Assembly: GCA_022495995.1 (NCBI GenBank)
Contig: JAFEMH010000740.1
Coordinates: forward strand, 310,001-374,000
Reading direction: 5' to 3'
DNA: 64,000 bases
DNA from: Adenophora triphylla var. japonica
Taxonomy: Eukaryota; Streptophyta; Magnoliopsida; Asterales; Campanulaceae
Shown: one piece after another, positions 12,281 to 22,009 of the stretch
How positions within the stretch are numbered: the stretch's first letter is position 1
How the letters are laid out: every line of letters starts with the position of its first letter
Made by a program: the position numbers and the translations under genes
Notes under the pieces: model-generated
Seen by the model: only the letters and a program-made list of their open reading frames with translations
What the model was told of the DNA's origin: nothing
Database searches by the model: none

Positions 12281-14593
12281 TGAATGTGCGCTCGCCCAAA
12301 AATAATGGAAATAATAAAGGAGTCGCCACGCCATGCTTTGAGAGGTGCACTTTGAAAAACCTTTTTGAAAGAGAACGGGTTCGGGGGTCAGGTTACGTGT
12401 TGGGAAGAACGGAGAGTTCACCCAACACGCCTCGTCCGTAGACGAGTCTTTCTAATTTAGACATCCAAATAATTCAAAAGAACGTGCAAACGATAATATT
12501 ATGCAAGTGCGATAAACATGAATTTTATTGAATAAACAAGATCATTACAACTTGTAGGCCAATTGTCCGGGAGGCCACATCCCTTTACATTAATAAGAAC
12601 AGATTACAAAAGAAAGCAGGTCCTCTGCAAAGGATCATCTATGTCGCGTGACATAGGACTCCCTTGTCCAAATATGTTGCGTGACATCAATGGTCATCTT
12701 GCAGAGACTCACAACTAACAGATCACACAATCTCCATATGAACACAAAACTACAATTAAAACCAGATCTAGGCACTGAACAACATTAACATACATACTGA
12801 ATATTAAAATAACCAACTAAAACAAATTACAACTGAAACATGGTCCCTGCAGATGGTCACGACATGTCGCGTGACACAGGACTCCTCATGTCCAAATGTG
12901 TCGCGTGACATAAGGTTACCATCTGCAGGTACCTCACAAACTAAGATGCAGATCCCACAGATGCACAACAATTATATCAGAACCAATAAGAACAACATGA
13001 ATTAACTACGAATTGATCAAAGGAATGTGGATATGGGAGATCCACACTCCCTTGACATCCAAATTGCCAATATAAGTAAATCACATCATAATCAAGCAAT
13101 TGGACTCAAGCATAAGCGATTTAAACAGAGAGATTGCAGTTGCCACTTGATAATCTGAGGCAAATGGGGCCTGATTATCAAGTGGAGAAGAAGAGAGAAC
13201 AATTAAGCAAGTAGATGAGAGAGAGAGGGAAGAGAGAGACTAGTTACCCTTGTAGTCCTCAACTCTTACACCAAGTTAGGTGTAGGAGTCTTCAATTCAG
13301 CTTCTGAATGGAGATCTGAGCACGACTTGAGAGCTGGATTGGAAGATCTGAAGTCTATGGGGGAAGTAGGAGAGGAAATGGGTTGAAGAGAGGTGAGAGG
13401 TGAAGGAATTGGTGAGGGAATTGGGTAGTTTTGGTGAGGAAGGAAGAGAGAGAGAGTTTCTGAATGAATTTTGGCAGAGTGACTTTGGGAGGTTCAAATT
13501 CGGATCCAAAACTGAGAGGGGTAGGGTCTTATTTATAGCTGCAGTCCATGGTAGCTTTGTGTCGCACGACGTAACGTAACCACTTTCCATGCCTCGACTT
13601 GTCGCGTGACACAAGGTGACCATAACCGTTTTTGGCGCCAAATCTGGTTTTGGAACCTTCTTGGATAATTCCTAAAAAGTCCAAAACAGATTTATTCCTT
13701 TTAGGTCCCTTAGCCTGAGCAAAGTACAAAAAAGTACTTCCTTCGCGTGAAACTTATGAAATGTTTCCGAAAGTCTCAGGATGGACCGGGAATTTACCAA
13801 AACGCCCCTAAATGCAATTTTATCACATTAAAATGCATCTGGAAAGGTCACGAATTGGATTGGCGTACTTACAGATGGGAAAGGTAAAGGGAAAGGTAAC
13901 GTAAAGTGTTTACTGTTTTTCCCAATGTGATATTTGAGCAACCTCTGTGTGTTGCATATAATATGAGCAACCTGTGTGTGTTGCAGATGGTATCACTTAC
14001 CGGTCAGGCGGAAAAGGTAACATAAAGTGTTTACTGTTTTCCAATGTGATTGTTAGCAACCTGTTATTTGTTGCATATTGTATGGCATATTGTTGCATAC
14101 ATAATAGCTTGCTAAGATTTTATCTCACCCCTTCTCCCTTTACTGTTTTAGATTCAGCTGAGACAGGTGGACCATACCGGTGAGGCCGGGAAGGAGTTTG
14201 GATCGTATTTTGGGTTGTCAGAGTATGTATATATTTGTTTGGGAGTTGGGAATAGTTGTGATTATGTTATAGGTGGTATTTAATCTTGGGATTGGTTTGT
14301 TTTAAAGTTGGCTTGTGTAAGCCGTTACAGTTGTAGTACTTGTAAATGATACAGGTTATAACTGGTAGAAGCAGGTTTATATTTCACCTCCATGTAGAGA
14401 GGTTATTTTGAAATGGTTTTGAAAATGGGTTGTTATACTTTTCAAGTTAGTATAAAGGAAGTTTTTTTTGAAAAAGGTATGTTTTGGGACCTTCCATCCT
14501 GGAACACGAGTTTTTAGGTTCCGGGAGTTGGGAGGCGCCCACATGGCGACTCCTAATTTTTCATCATAAAAAATTTCGGCGAGCGTACATTCA
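12281..14593 (-). mobile_element. 5' LTR of element B (2313 bp, complete)
   Basis: The ends match as inverted repeats: TGAATGTGCGCTCGCC at 12281 and GGCGAGCGTACATTCA ending at 14593. The similarity continues inward for about 48 bp on each side up to GGAGTCGCCA (about 12320) and TGGCGACTCC (about 14544), so the ends are longer than the usual TG..CA. The LTR holds several GTCGCGTGACA-type motifs (12641-12910 and 13561-13610) and a TATA box at 13531-13538 for leftward transcription. The right end abuts a CAD-like exon. Confidence 0.85.
13531..13610 (-). promoter_or_regulatory. LTR B promoter: TATA box and GTCGCRYGAC modules
   Basis: Minus-strand CTATAAAT at 13538-13531. GTCGCACGAC at 13561-13570 and GTCGCGTGAC at 13601-13610 lie about 25 and 65 bp upstream in the transcribed sense. 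Both are near-perfect CpG palindromes spaced 40 bp apart. The promoter role is inferred from position. Confidence 0.45.
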
Positions 14594-14597
14594 TTAA

Positions 14598-14871
14598 TGT
14601 GAAAATTGTAACGCCGATCTAGAAAATTACTGCCCCAAAATGACCTTAACTTATAACTCTAAGAACCAAGATGGAACCATAATTTATGGATGTTATTCAG
14701 ATAGCCTGGTTGCCAATGAACATTTCATTGTTTCTTGGCCTGAAAGCCTTGTTCTTGCTACTGGTGTGCCCCTCCTATGTACTGGGATCACTGTTTATAG
14801 TTCGCTAAAGTACTATGGACTAGACAAGCTCGGGCTGCATTTGGGCGTGGTTGGACTTAGGATTTTGGTCA
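14598..14871 (+). pseudogene. Cinnamyl-alcohol-dehydrogenase-like exon fragment
   Basis: The plus frame beginning at 14598 reads [15 protein letters not shown], then [18 protein letters not shown] and [20 protein letters not shown], followed by [16 protein letters not shown]. This is the middle of a zinc-dependent CAD/sinapyl-alcohol dehydrogenase, including the Cys residues of the structural zinc site and the start of the Rossmann GVVGLGGLG motif. Here that motif breaks off as GVVGLR. CAD enzymes reduce cinnamaldehydes in monolignol synthesis. Only about 90 codons are present, cut on the left by LTR B and on the right by a decayed MITE, so this is a gene relic. No other CAD exons are seen in the window. 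Confidence 0.8.
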
Positions 14872-15072
14872 AATTGAGTTAATTTTGATCAAATAATTTA
14901 AATAAAAAATAATTATTACAATAAAAATCTAAAAATTGTTATGAGAGTATTATTAAGTGTGATACAATAACAATTTTTAAATTTTTATTAGGATAATTAA
15001 TTTTTATTTAATTACTTGGTCAAAGTATTATCTAGTTTACCAAAATCTTAAGTTAAGCGGGATGGAGGAAAT
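14872..15072. mobile_element. Decayed MITE next to the CAD fragment
   Basis: An AT-rich inverted-repeat sequence. Left-arm pieces such as TAATAAAAATCTAAAAATTGTTAT and right-arm ACAATAACAATTTTTAAATTTTTATTA pair with each other, and both closely resemble the Stowaway copy at 41795-42026. The right end GGGATGGAGGAAAT is a mutated form of GGGACGGAGGGAGTA. The left terminus is lost. Confidence 0.6.
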
Positions 15073-15214
15073 ATATCTTTGATTTTAACCTTTGGTTGCT
15101 TTCATTTGATTTCTAAGTTGTAGTACTATTTTACTAATGATATTGGCTTGAATGTGTTGTTAATGATATTGGCTTGAATGGAGATTTTTTTTTTGTGAGA
15201 TTAAGTGATTATTG

Positions 15215-16264
15215 CCAAATAATATCTTTTGACAAGTGAAAATATACTGATAAGTTTTCAATTGTTTGATCGTCGAAGGTTTTGATTATCGATATTGATC
15301 GTGTTTTTTGTAGTTTAGTTAACAACTGAGAACTTACTGATAAATTCTCAGTTGTTTGGTCGCCGGAGTTGGTGGTCGCCGGAGTTGATCGTGTTCTTAG
15401 TAGTTTAGTTGACAACTGAGAACTTACTGATAGGTTAAGTTCTCGGTTATTTGGTCGATGGAATTGATCATGTTCTTAGTAGTTTAGTTAACAACTGAGA
15501 ACTTACTGATAAGTTCTCAGTTGTTTGGTTGCCGAAGTTGGTGATCGCTGGAGTTGATGTGTTCTTAGTGGAGACAGCTGAGAACTTAATGATAAGTTAA
15601 GTTCTCAATTGTTTGGCTGCCGGATAGGTCGCCGACGTTGATCGTGTTCTTAGTTGTTTAGTTGACAATTGAGAACTTACTGATAAGTTATGTTTTCAGT
15701 TGCTTGGTCGCCGGATTTGATCGTGTTCTTAGTGGACACAACTGAGAACTTACTGATAAGTTAAGTTCTTAGTTGTTTGGTAGCCAAATTTGGTGGTCGT
15801 CGGAGTTAGTCGTGTTCTTAGCAGTTTAGTTGACAACTGAGAACTTACTGATAAGTTAAGTTCTCAGTTGTTTGATCGCCGGAGAGATCGCCGGAGTTGG
15901 TAATCGCCGGGGAGGTCGCCGGAGTTGATCGTGTTCTTAGTATAGTAGTTAAGTTGACAACTGAGAACTTACTGATAAGTTAAGTTCTCAGTTGTTTGGT
16001 CGCCGGAGTTGATCGTGTTCTTAGTAGTTTAGTTGACAACTAAGAACTTACTGATAGGTTCTCAGTTCTTTGGTCGCCGAAGTTGATCGTGTTATTAGTA
16101 GTTTAGTTGACAACTGAGAACTTACTAATAAGTTCTCAATTATTTGGTCGCCGGAGTTGATCGTGTTCTTAATAGTTTAGTTGACAACTGAGAACTTACT
16201 AATAAGTTAAGTTCGCAGTTGTTTGGTCACCGGAGAGGTCGCCGGATTTGGTGGTCGCCGGAGT
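15215..16264. repeat. Hairpin minisatellite, left part
   Basis: About twelve tandem units of 73-95 bp (two spacings near 124 bp) have starts of GAGAACTTAC at about 15328, 15418, 15497, 15580, 15671, 15744, 15839, 15963, 16042, 16116 and 16190, with a divergent unit near 15230. Each unit contains CTGAGAACTTA-CTGA-TAAGTTCTCAG, which can fold on itself, followed by a TCGCCGGAGTTGATCGTGTTC linker. The array is interrupted by the hAT element at 16265. No coding is seen. Confidence 0.9.
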
Positions 16265-17998
16265 TAGGGGTGTAAATGGTTCGGTTTGGTTCGGTTTGGA
16301 CATATTTAGAGACCAAACCGCTAGTACTCGGTTTGGAGAAATCCCAAACCAAACCGAACCATGGAATATTTCAAACCGAACCGAACCAAACCACCTCGGT
16401 TTGGTTCGGTTCGATCTCAAACCGCGGTTCCATTAAGCGGTTCAAACCGCGGTCTGAACTGCGGTCTAGACCGCGGTCCGAACCACAAACCTGTCCAAAC
16501 TCCAAACGTTACCTATTTATGTAGGAGAACATGCCATGGTTCAAGGGACAGAGAAAACTGATAATACTATTGTATAGGGAGTAAGTACTCTTTGCATAAT
16601 AAATTTGGAATGTATGAAAATGTTATGGAACTCAAACTGTTAATTTAGCAATTACCTTTGATTCTAGCAAGTCCATGGCTAACCACAGCAACCAGCTCTA
16701 TATCCATTTTCTCTGCAACCTGACAAGATAAGAAAATTGATAGGTTGAAAGCTTCTCAAATTCAATTAATATCTTATAACTAATCAAACCAGCTATCCCT
16801 GATCTATCAAATGTAGAATCATAAATTTGTTATTCACAATTATCGATTGATCATTTTGTTTACGAATATATAAATCCTATTGTTAAACGACTAAATCATG
16901 CATATGCTGATGTACTTTCGGGATTTGATGAGCATTGGTTTTATTATCTCCTTGGAACAACTTGTACCATATATACTGTTACAAGGATTAGTACTAAGGC
17001 AGTAAGTCTCACCCTTACCAACTACTTTTCTCTTGCTTTTAATCTGTTAATATACAAACACATTGAAAGAGTTATACATTTAAAATAATGGAGGAGGCAC
17101 AATATATTGCCTTTGTACAAGGATAACAAGGCAGACTATCAGTCAGGGTGTTGTGTTGGGAATATATTGTTATGCTATTTTCCTAACTACACAAATATAG
17201 CAACTTAGCACAACAAAGCAGTAGAGCAAGCTGACCACGCTATTGTATAGAAATTTCGAAAATTACCTTTCAATAGCCAGAAATTTGTGAGGCGGAGGAA
17301 GAGTGAGGCGGAGGAAGAGTGAGCCGCGAGGTCAGGACGAAGGAAGAGGAAGAGTGAGGACGAAAAGTCTTCATCGTCGTTGATGAAAATTGGAAATGGC
17401 AGAGAGAGAGAGAGAACCACCGCTGAAGTCTGAACAGAGTGAAACTGGGAGGGAGGCAGAGGAAAGGGAGGCGAAGGAGACGAATAGTGAAAAAGGAGGC
17501 ATTGGGGGAGTGAGGCGGAGGAACGAAGGCGCCGTTGGCTTTGAGGAATGAAAGGAAATGGATCTGGACTGGAGAAATGAAAATTGAAAAGGGAAAGGGA
17601 GGGTTATGTATTTTAGATTAGGGTTTGAATGATCCAAGGGTGGAAATAAAATCAAAATAATCAACGGTTAAGAATCAATGGTTTGGTGGTTCAGCTTGAT
17701 GGTTCGGTTTGGCGATTCAGCTCGGTGGTTCGGTTTGGCGGTTTGGTGGTTCAGCTCGGTGGTTCGGTTTGGCGGTTCAGCTCGGTGGTTTGGTTTGGCG
17801 GTTCAGCTCGAAATGGTTTGGTTCGTTTTGGTTTGGTTCGGTTTGGAGGAGTCAGACCACAAACTAAAACGAACCGCATGGTTTATAAATTTTTGGAACC
17901 CGAGCTAAACCGTTAATCGTTAAAAACCAAACCGAACCGAGCTAAACCGCATGGTTCGGTCTCAAACCGCTGTTTGAACCGAACCGCTGACACCCCTA
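16265..17998. mobile_element. Non-autonomous hAT element (1734 bp)
   Basis: The ends TAGGGGTG and CACCCCTA are inverted repeats. The element is flanked by an exact 8-bp duplication, GCCGGAGT (16257-16264 and 17999-18006), the hallmark of hAT transposition. Both subterminal regions are packed with GGTTCGGTTTGG-type repeats and their complements (16276-16500 and 17680-17990). No transposase frame is visible, so it depends on an autonomous relative. The interior has no recognised gene. A 63-bp stretch at 16657-16719 on the minus strand is bounded by splice-like CAG and GTAATT and could encode VAEKMDIELVAVVSHGLARI, so a captured exon is possible. The insertion splits the minisatellite. Confidence 0.88.
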
Positions 17999-18190
17999 GC
18001 CGGAGTTGGTAGTAGTCGTAGTTAATTGTGTTATTAGTAGTTTAGTTGACAACTGAGAACTTACTGATAAGTTAAGTTCTCAGTTGTTTGGACGCCGATG
18101 TGGTCGCCGGCGTAAAAAAAAAAAAAGTTGCCGGAGTTTATCGCCGGAGTTGGTCGCCGGAGTTAATGGTTGCCGGATGTGTTGACCGGA
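17999..18190. repeat. Hairpin minisatellite, right part
   Basis: The array resumes after the hAT element with one full unit (GAGAACTTAC near 18055) and several short GTCGCCGGAGTT repeats to about 18185. It begins with the second copy of the 8-bp target duplication. Confidence 0.85.
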
Positions 18191-18958
18191 GAAGATGGGG
18201 AGGGAGTGACCTATGGTGATGGTGGTTGGAGAGAAATTAAATTGATAAAGAGGGTGGACTTGGTAAAATGATAAGAGGGTGAACTTAGTAAAATGCTAGA
18301 AAAGTGTACTTATTAAGCTAGGGATTATATGGTTAAGCAAAATACAACTTGTCCAAAAAGATATTATTGCTTTGTTAGATGGATTATATAGTAAATGCCT
18401 CAAATTTATATTATAATTATTAAATCAACTTAAATTTATTGTTAAAAGTAATTATATATTTAAAAAAGTGAAAAATTATTTTTGAACTAAGAGAATATAC
18501 TCTTGTTGTGACAATTTGCTTTACAAAAAAGTCACATGTCCGCAAACCAAATTGTCTTATCATCTTAATACTTTGCACTTGAAAAGTACACCGTCTGTCC
18601 ATCAAAGAGAAAAAGGAAGAAGCTATACTTCAATATACACACACAAAGAATTGAAAATGTTAATTACCCTTATTTTATGGCCTTCAGGCCCTGGTATAGC
18701 CTCTGACCCTTTTTTATTTTATTTTATTTTTATAATAGAAATTTTAAAATTTGAAAAGAACTACTCTTTTTGTTTCAAGATAAAATATCTATTTTTTAAA
18801 TTTATTTTTATTCAAGAGTAAACTTAATTTATTTTGTGAAAATTTATATTGGGTCGAAAGGAATATAAATTATGATAGGGGTTTATTTTATCAGGGTACA
18901 AGATTGACATAAAGGAAAAGTACCATGACTTTAAAACTTTAAAGACAGTGTAAAACTC
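18191..18958. other. AT-rich spacer, nothing identified
   Basis: No gene or complete element is recognised. The short open frames here are AT-rich and lack similarity to anything known to me. Two 20-bp near-repeats (GAGGGTGGACTTGGTAAAATG-like) occur at 18249-18300. Confidence 0.5.
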
Positions 18959-19476
18959 TGATGTAGGAGACGACCCTGAAGACCAGGCGGCCGCCTCTCT
19001 CCTCCTCAGGCGTGCGCCTCAAGATGACCAAATGGGGAGGACACCTTCTGTATTCCATGCGGCCGCCTCAATCAAAACCATGCGGCCGCCTCAAGCTTCG
19101 ACAACCAAGGGGGATGATTCTGTATTCCATGCGGCCGCCTCAATAAAAACCATGCGGCCGCCTCAAGCTTCGACAATCAAGGGGAATGTTTCGGTTGTTC
19201 ATGCGCTCGCCTGGGAGTAGGAGAGGCGCCCGCCTCGCGACCTTGTGGTTTCCTTAATTTCGTTCCTTTTTCAATTACGTTTACTGTGTTGCTTAGTGAA
19301 ACGTGGGTATTTTAGTAATTGCTTTAATTCTGGTGCTTAGGGTTTAGAAGGTATTTAAACAACTTTAGTATTTGTTTACAGACAGCTTTTGATTAATAAA
19401 TTTGAAGAGTTTTCTCTTTATTTTCTGATGAATTCCAATTAATTTCTGGTGGATTCCAGTTATTGTGTTTTAGGGT
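18959..19476 (+). mobile_element. LTR of family E, copy 1, 3'-truncated
   Basis: Starts TGATGTAGGAGACG and shares long near-identical sequence with the next copy. It carries five GCGGCCGC modules, a TATTTAAA box at 19352-19359 and the AATTTGAAGAGTTTTCTC motif. It stops after TTGTGTTTTAGGG without the final ~70 bp seen in the inverted copy at 20702-21287, and runs directly into copy 2. Confidence 0.8.
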
Positions 19477-19961
19477 TGATGCAGGAGACGACCCTGAAGA
19501 CCAGGCGGCCACCTCTCTCCTCCTCAGGCGTGCGCCTCAAGATGACCAAATGGGGAGGACACCTTCTGTATTCCATGCGGCCGCCTCAATCAAAACGATG
19601 CGGCCGCCTCAACCTTCGACAACCAAGGGGGATGTTTCTGTATTCCATGCGGCCGCCTCAATCAAAACCATGCGGCCGCCTCAAGCTTCGACAATCAAGG
19701 GGAATGTTTCGGTTGTTCATGCGCTCGCCTGGGAGTAGGAGAGGCATCCGCCTCGTGACGTTGTGGTTTCCATAATTTTGTTCCTTTTTCAATTACGTTT
19801 ACTGTGTTGCTTAGTGAAACGTGGGTATTTTAGTAATTGCTTTAATTCTGGTGCTTAGGGTTTAGAAGGTATTTAAACAACTTTAGTATTTGTTTACAGA
19901 CAGCTTTTGATTAATAAATTTGAAGAGTTTTCTCTTTATTTTCTGGTGGATTCCAGTTAGG
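19477..19961 (+). mobile_element. LTR of family E, copy 2, 3'-truncated
   Basis: Starts TGATGCAGGAGACG and is about 95% like copy 1 by eye. One of the five GCGGCCGC sites is mutated (GCGGCCAC). It ends near GGATTCCAGTTAGGGTTCTTC, where it fuses with a gag sequence on the opposite strand. The frame of that gag reads into the LTR for about 16 codons. Confidence 0.8.
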
Positions 19962-20660
19962 GTTCTTCAACCCATTGATGTAACGAGCAATCCTCTGATC
20001 CTCGGTCTCCTCAACTCTAACCCGCGCAGTATACCTCTGAAATTCCGTAGTGTACTCATCAACTGTTCTCTTACCCTGCACACAATTGAGGTATAATCTG
20101 TATAAGGTCTGCTCATAATCTGCTGGTGAGAATCGTTCCGAAATCAACTGCTTCATACGCCTCCAGATTTTGATTGGCCCCTTCCCTTGTCGTCGCCTCT
20201 GCGCAACAAGCTTCTCCCACCAAACCGCGGCAGTGCTCTTCAATCTGATCACCACCATCTTGACCTGTTTGTTCGTAGGAACCTCCATAACCTCGAAGAA
20301 ACGATCAACATCATTCTGCCAATCAAGAAAATCTTCAATTCCCATAGTTCCATAAAATAATGGAATATTCGCCTTAATCCGATAATCTTGGCGATATCGA
20401 TTTCCACCCCGTTCCGATTCATCACTATCAACCTCAACCTCGGACTCAGAACTAGGATCCTCTTCATCATTATTTTCGCCCCTCCTAGGGTGTCGGCCCT
20501 GTTCAATACCCCTGCCTCTCTCGCCACCACGGTTACGATTAGCACGCTCGTTGGGACCCCGTTGAGCAGCCATGAACGTCCCCATCTGTGTTGTCAACAC
20601 ATCCACGGTTGTGGATAGCCTCTCGAATTCCTCCCTTGTTACTTGGTCCCCCATAACCAA
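19962..20660 (-). pseudogene. gag fragment of element E
   Basis: Minus-strand frame of about 230 codons starting MGDQVTREEFERLSTTVDVL at 20654 (an in-frame ATG two codons earlier is also possible). It has an Arg/Gly/Glu-rich stretch, then IPLFYGTMGIEDFLDWQNDV and FFEVMEVPTNKQVKMVVIRL, AAVWWEKL, IKIWRRMKQLISERFSP, and YRLYLNCVQGKRTVDEYTTE. This is the standard retrotransposon gag domain of Ty3/gypsy chromovirus-like elements. It breaks off at INGLKNP where it joins LTR copy 2, so the zinc finger and pol are gone. It lies 41 bp inside the primer site of the inverted LTR, so it belongs with that LTR. Confidence 0.85.
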
Positions 20661-20681
20661 TCAGTGACGAAAACACAGGTT

Positions 20682-20699
20682 AAGCCTGCTCTGATACCA
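20682..20699 (-). promoter_or_regulatory. Primer-binding site, initiator tRNA-Met type (element E)
   Basis: Minus strand TGGTATCAGAGCAGGCTT, the common plant retrotransposon primer site complementary to initiator tRNA-Met. It lies two bases from the LTR end at 20702 and sets the element E direction as minus. Confidence 0.85.
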
Positions 20700-20701
20700 A
20701 C

Positions 20702-21287
20702 TGACGCAGCACGGAAGCACGATAGATTCGTGTTTAGCGCACTAAACACAAGAATTCTTCAAGCGAAGAACCCTAAAACACAATAACTGGAATCCACCAG
20801 AAATTAACTGGAATCCACCAGAAAATAAAGAGAAAACTCTTCAAATTTATTAATCAAAAGCTGTCTGTAAACAAATACTAAAGTTGTTTAAATACCTTCT
20901 AAACCCTAAGCACCAGAATTAAAGCAATTACTAAAATACCCACGTTTCACTAAGCAACACAGTAAACGTAATTGAAAAAGGAACGAAATTAAGGAAACCA
21001 CAACGTCGTGAGGCGGGCGCCTCTCCTACTCCCATGCGAGCGCATGAACAACCGAAACATTCCCCTTGATTGTCGAAGCTTGAGGCGGCCGCATGGTTTT
21101 GATTGAGGCGGCCGCATGGAATACAGAAACATCCTCCTTGGTTGTCGAAGCTTGAGGCGGCCGCATGGTTTTGATTGAGGCGGCCGCATGGAATACAGAA
21201 GGTGTCCTCCCCATTTGGTCATCTTGAGGCGCACGCCTGAGGAGGAGAGAGGCGGCCGCCTGGTCTTCAGTGTCGTCTCCTGCATCA
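20702..21287 (-). mobile_element. 5' LTR of element E (586 bp, complete)
   Basis: Ends are TGACGCAG and CTGCATCA. In the sense direction (minus) it begins TGATGCAGGAGACG, has five GCGGCCGC modules, a TTTAAATA box and the ATTGTGTTTTAGGGTTCTTCG end. It is inverted relative to copies 1 and 2, making a palindrome-like arrangement with about 480-bp arms and a 740-bp gag spacer. Confidence 0.85.
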
Positions 21288-21477
21288 AACTCCCACCATC
21301 TCAAAAGACTTTTTTTATATATAAAAAACAATGCTAAATAATTTGAAGTAATAGAAGAAAAATAAATATTTTTGGATAAATTTTGAACCATTTAATTCTG
21401 CTTCTGCCTCGTAAGAAGCTTCACCATTTTTGTGGGACACGAAAATTAAGAAAAATGATAAGTAGAAAATGGATTGT
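21288..21477. other. Spacer with MITE remnant
   Basis: AT-rich. The segment GAAGCTTCACCATTTTTGTGGGACAC near 21416-21440 resembles the arm of the MITE at 34903-35182. Nothing else is identified. Confidence 0.35.
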
Positions 21478-21977
21478 TAATGTATTCCATGATAAAGCTA
21501 CAGCAGACTGGGAAGGAGACTCTATACGTCGTGCGACAGAACTGGACACGGGGCACGACTCGTGCTAATTAGCACGACTCGTGCTTAAAGCCCGCACGAC
21601 TGCTTTTTCTTTCACAATTTGTGGCACGAATGACCAAGGCAGGGGACGATTCGTGATGGAGAGAACGACTCGTGATGGCGGCGATTTAGCTGATTGAAAT
21701 TGATTTTGCTTCCTATTTTTAAGTGTTTTAATTAGGATTGTTTTCTTTTTCTTTTTCAAGTTACTTTAGGTTATTGTTGGGAGTATAAATACTTTGTGGG
21801 TTTATTGTATTGGACACGTTTTTTTTTATTAATTTATTTTAGAATCGCTTAAGCATTCTTGTGGGTTAAACCCTAGAAGCCATTGTTGGCTGATTTTGAA
21901 GGTGGATTCCTTCTGATTTGTTGAGGTTTTCCACTAATTGGTTAATCTCTTGTTTGTGTTCCGCTGCGTTTACATCA
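21478..21977 (+). mobile_element. 5' LTR of gypsy element C (500 bp)
   Basis: Begins TAATGTATTCCATGATAAAG (the 3' LTR copy at 32281 has TGATGTATTCC, so the first TG has mutated) and ends TTTACATCA beside the primer site. Contains GCACGACTCGTGC twice within 21553-21586, further ACGATTCGTG/ACGACTCGTG modules to about 21675, and a TATAAATA box at 21784-21791. Confidence 0.8.
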
Positions 21978-21979
21978 GT

Positions 21980-21997
21980 TGGTATCAGAGCGAGGCT
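21980..21997 (+). promoter_or_regulatory. Primer-binding site, initiator tRNA-Met type (element C)
   Basis: TGGTATCAGAGCGAGGCT two bases after the LTR end. It confirms plus orientation of element C. Confidence 0.85.
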
Positions 21998-22009
21998 CAA
22001 TCCAGGAAG

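Larger units (their letters stand above)
4447..14593 (-). mobile_element. Gypsy element B (Tat/Ogre-like), lacking integrase and 3' LTR
   Basis: Read on the minus strand the order is 5' LTR (14593-12281), tRNA-Arg primer site, leader, gag, protease with G-patch, linker, RT and RNase H. The order protease-RT-RNase H and the primer site place it in Ty3/gypsy, Tat lineage. The coding part stops right after RNase H, where it meets LTR A. Integrase, polypurine tract and 3' LTR are missing. Many frameshifts and stops show that it is dead. Its right end sits inside a CAD-like exon. Confidence 0.8.

Noticed and set aside
15215..16264. CRISPR-like array of regularly spaced repeats
   Set aside because: Units are similar throughout with no unique spacers, unit length varies, and the context is plant nuclear DNA.
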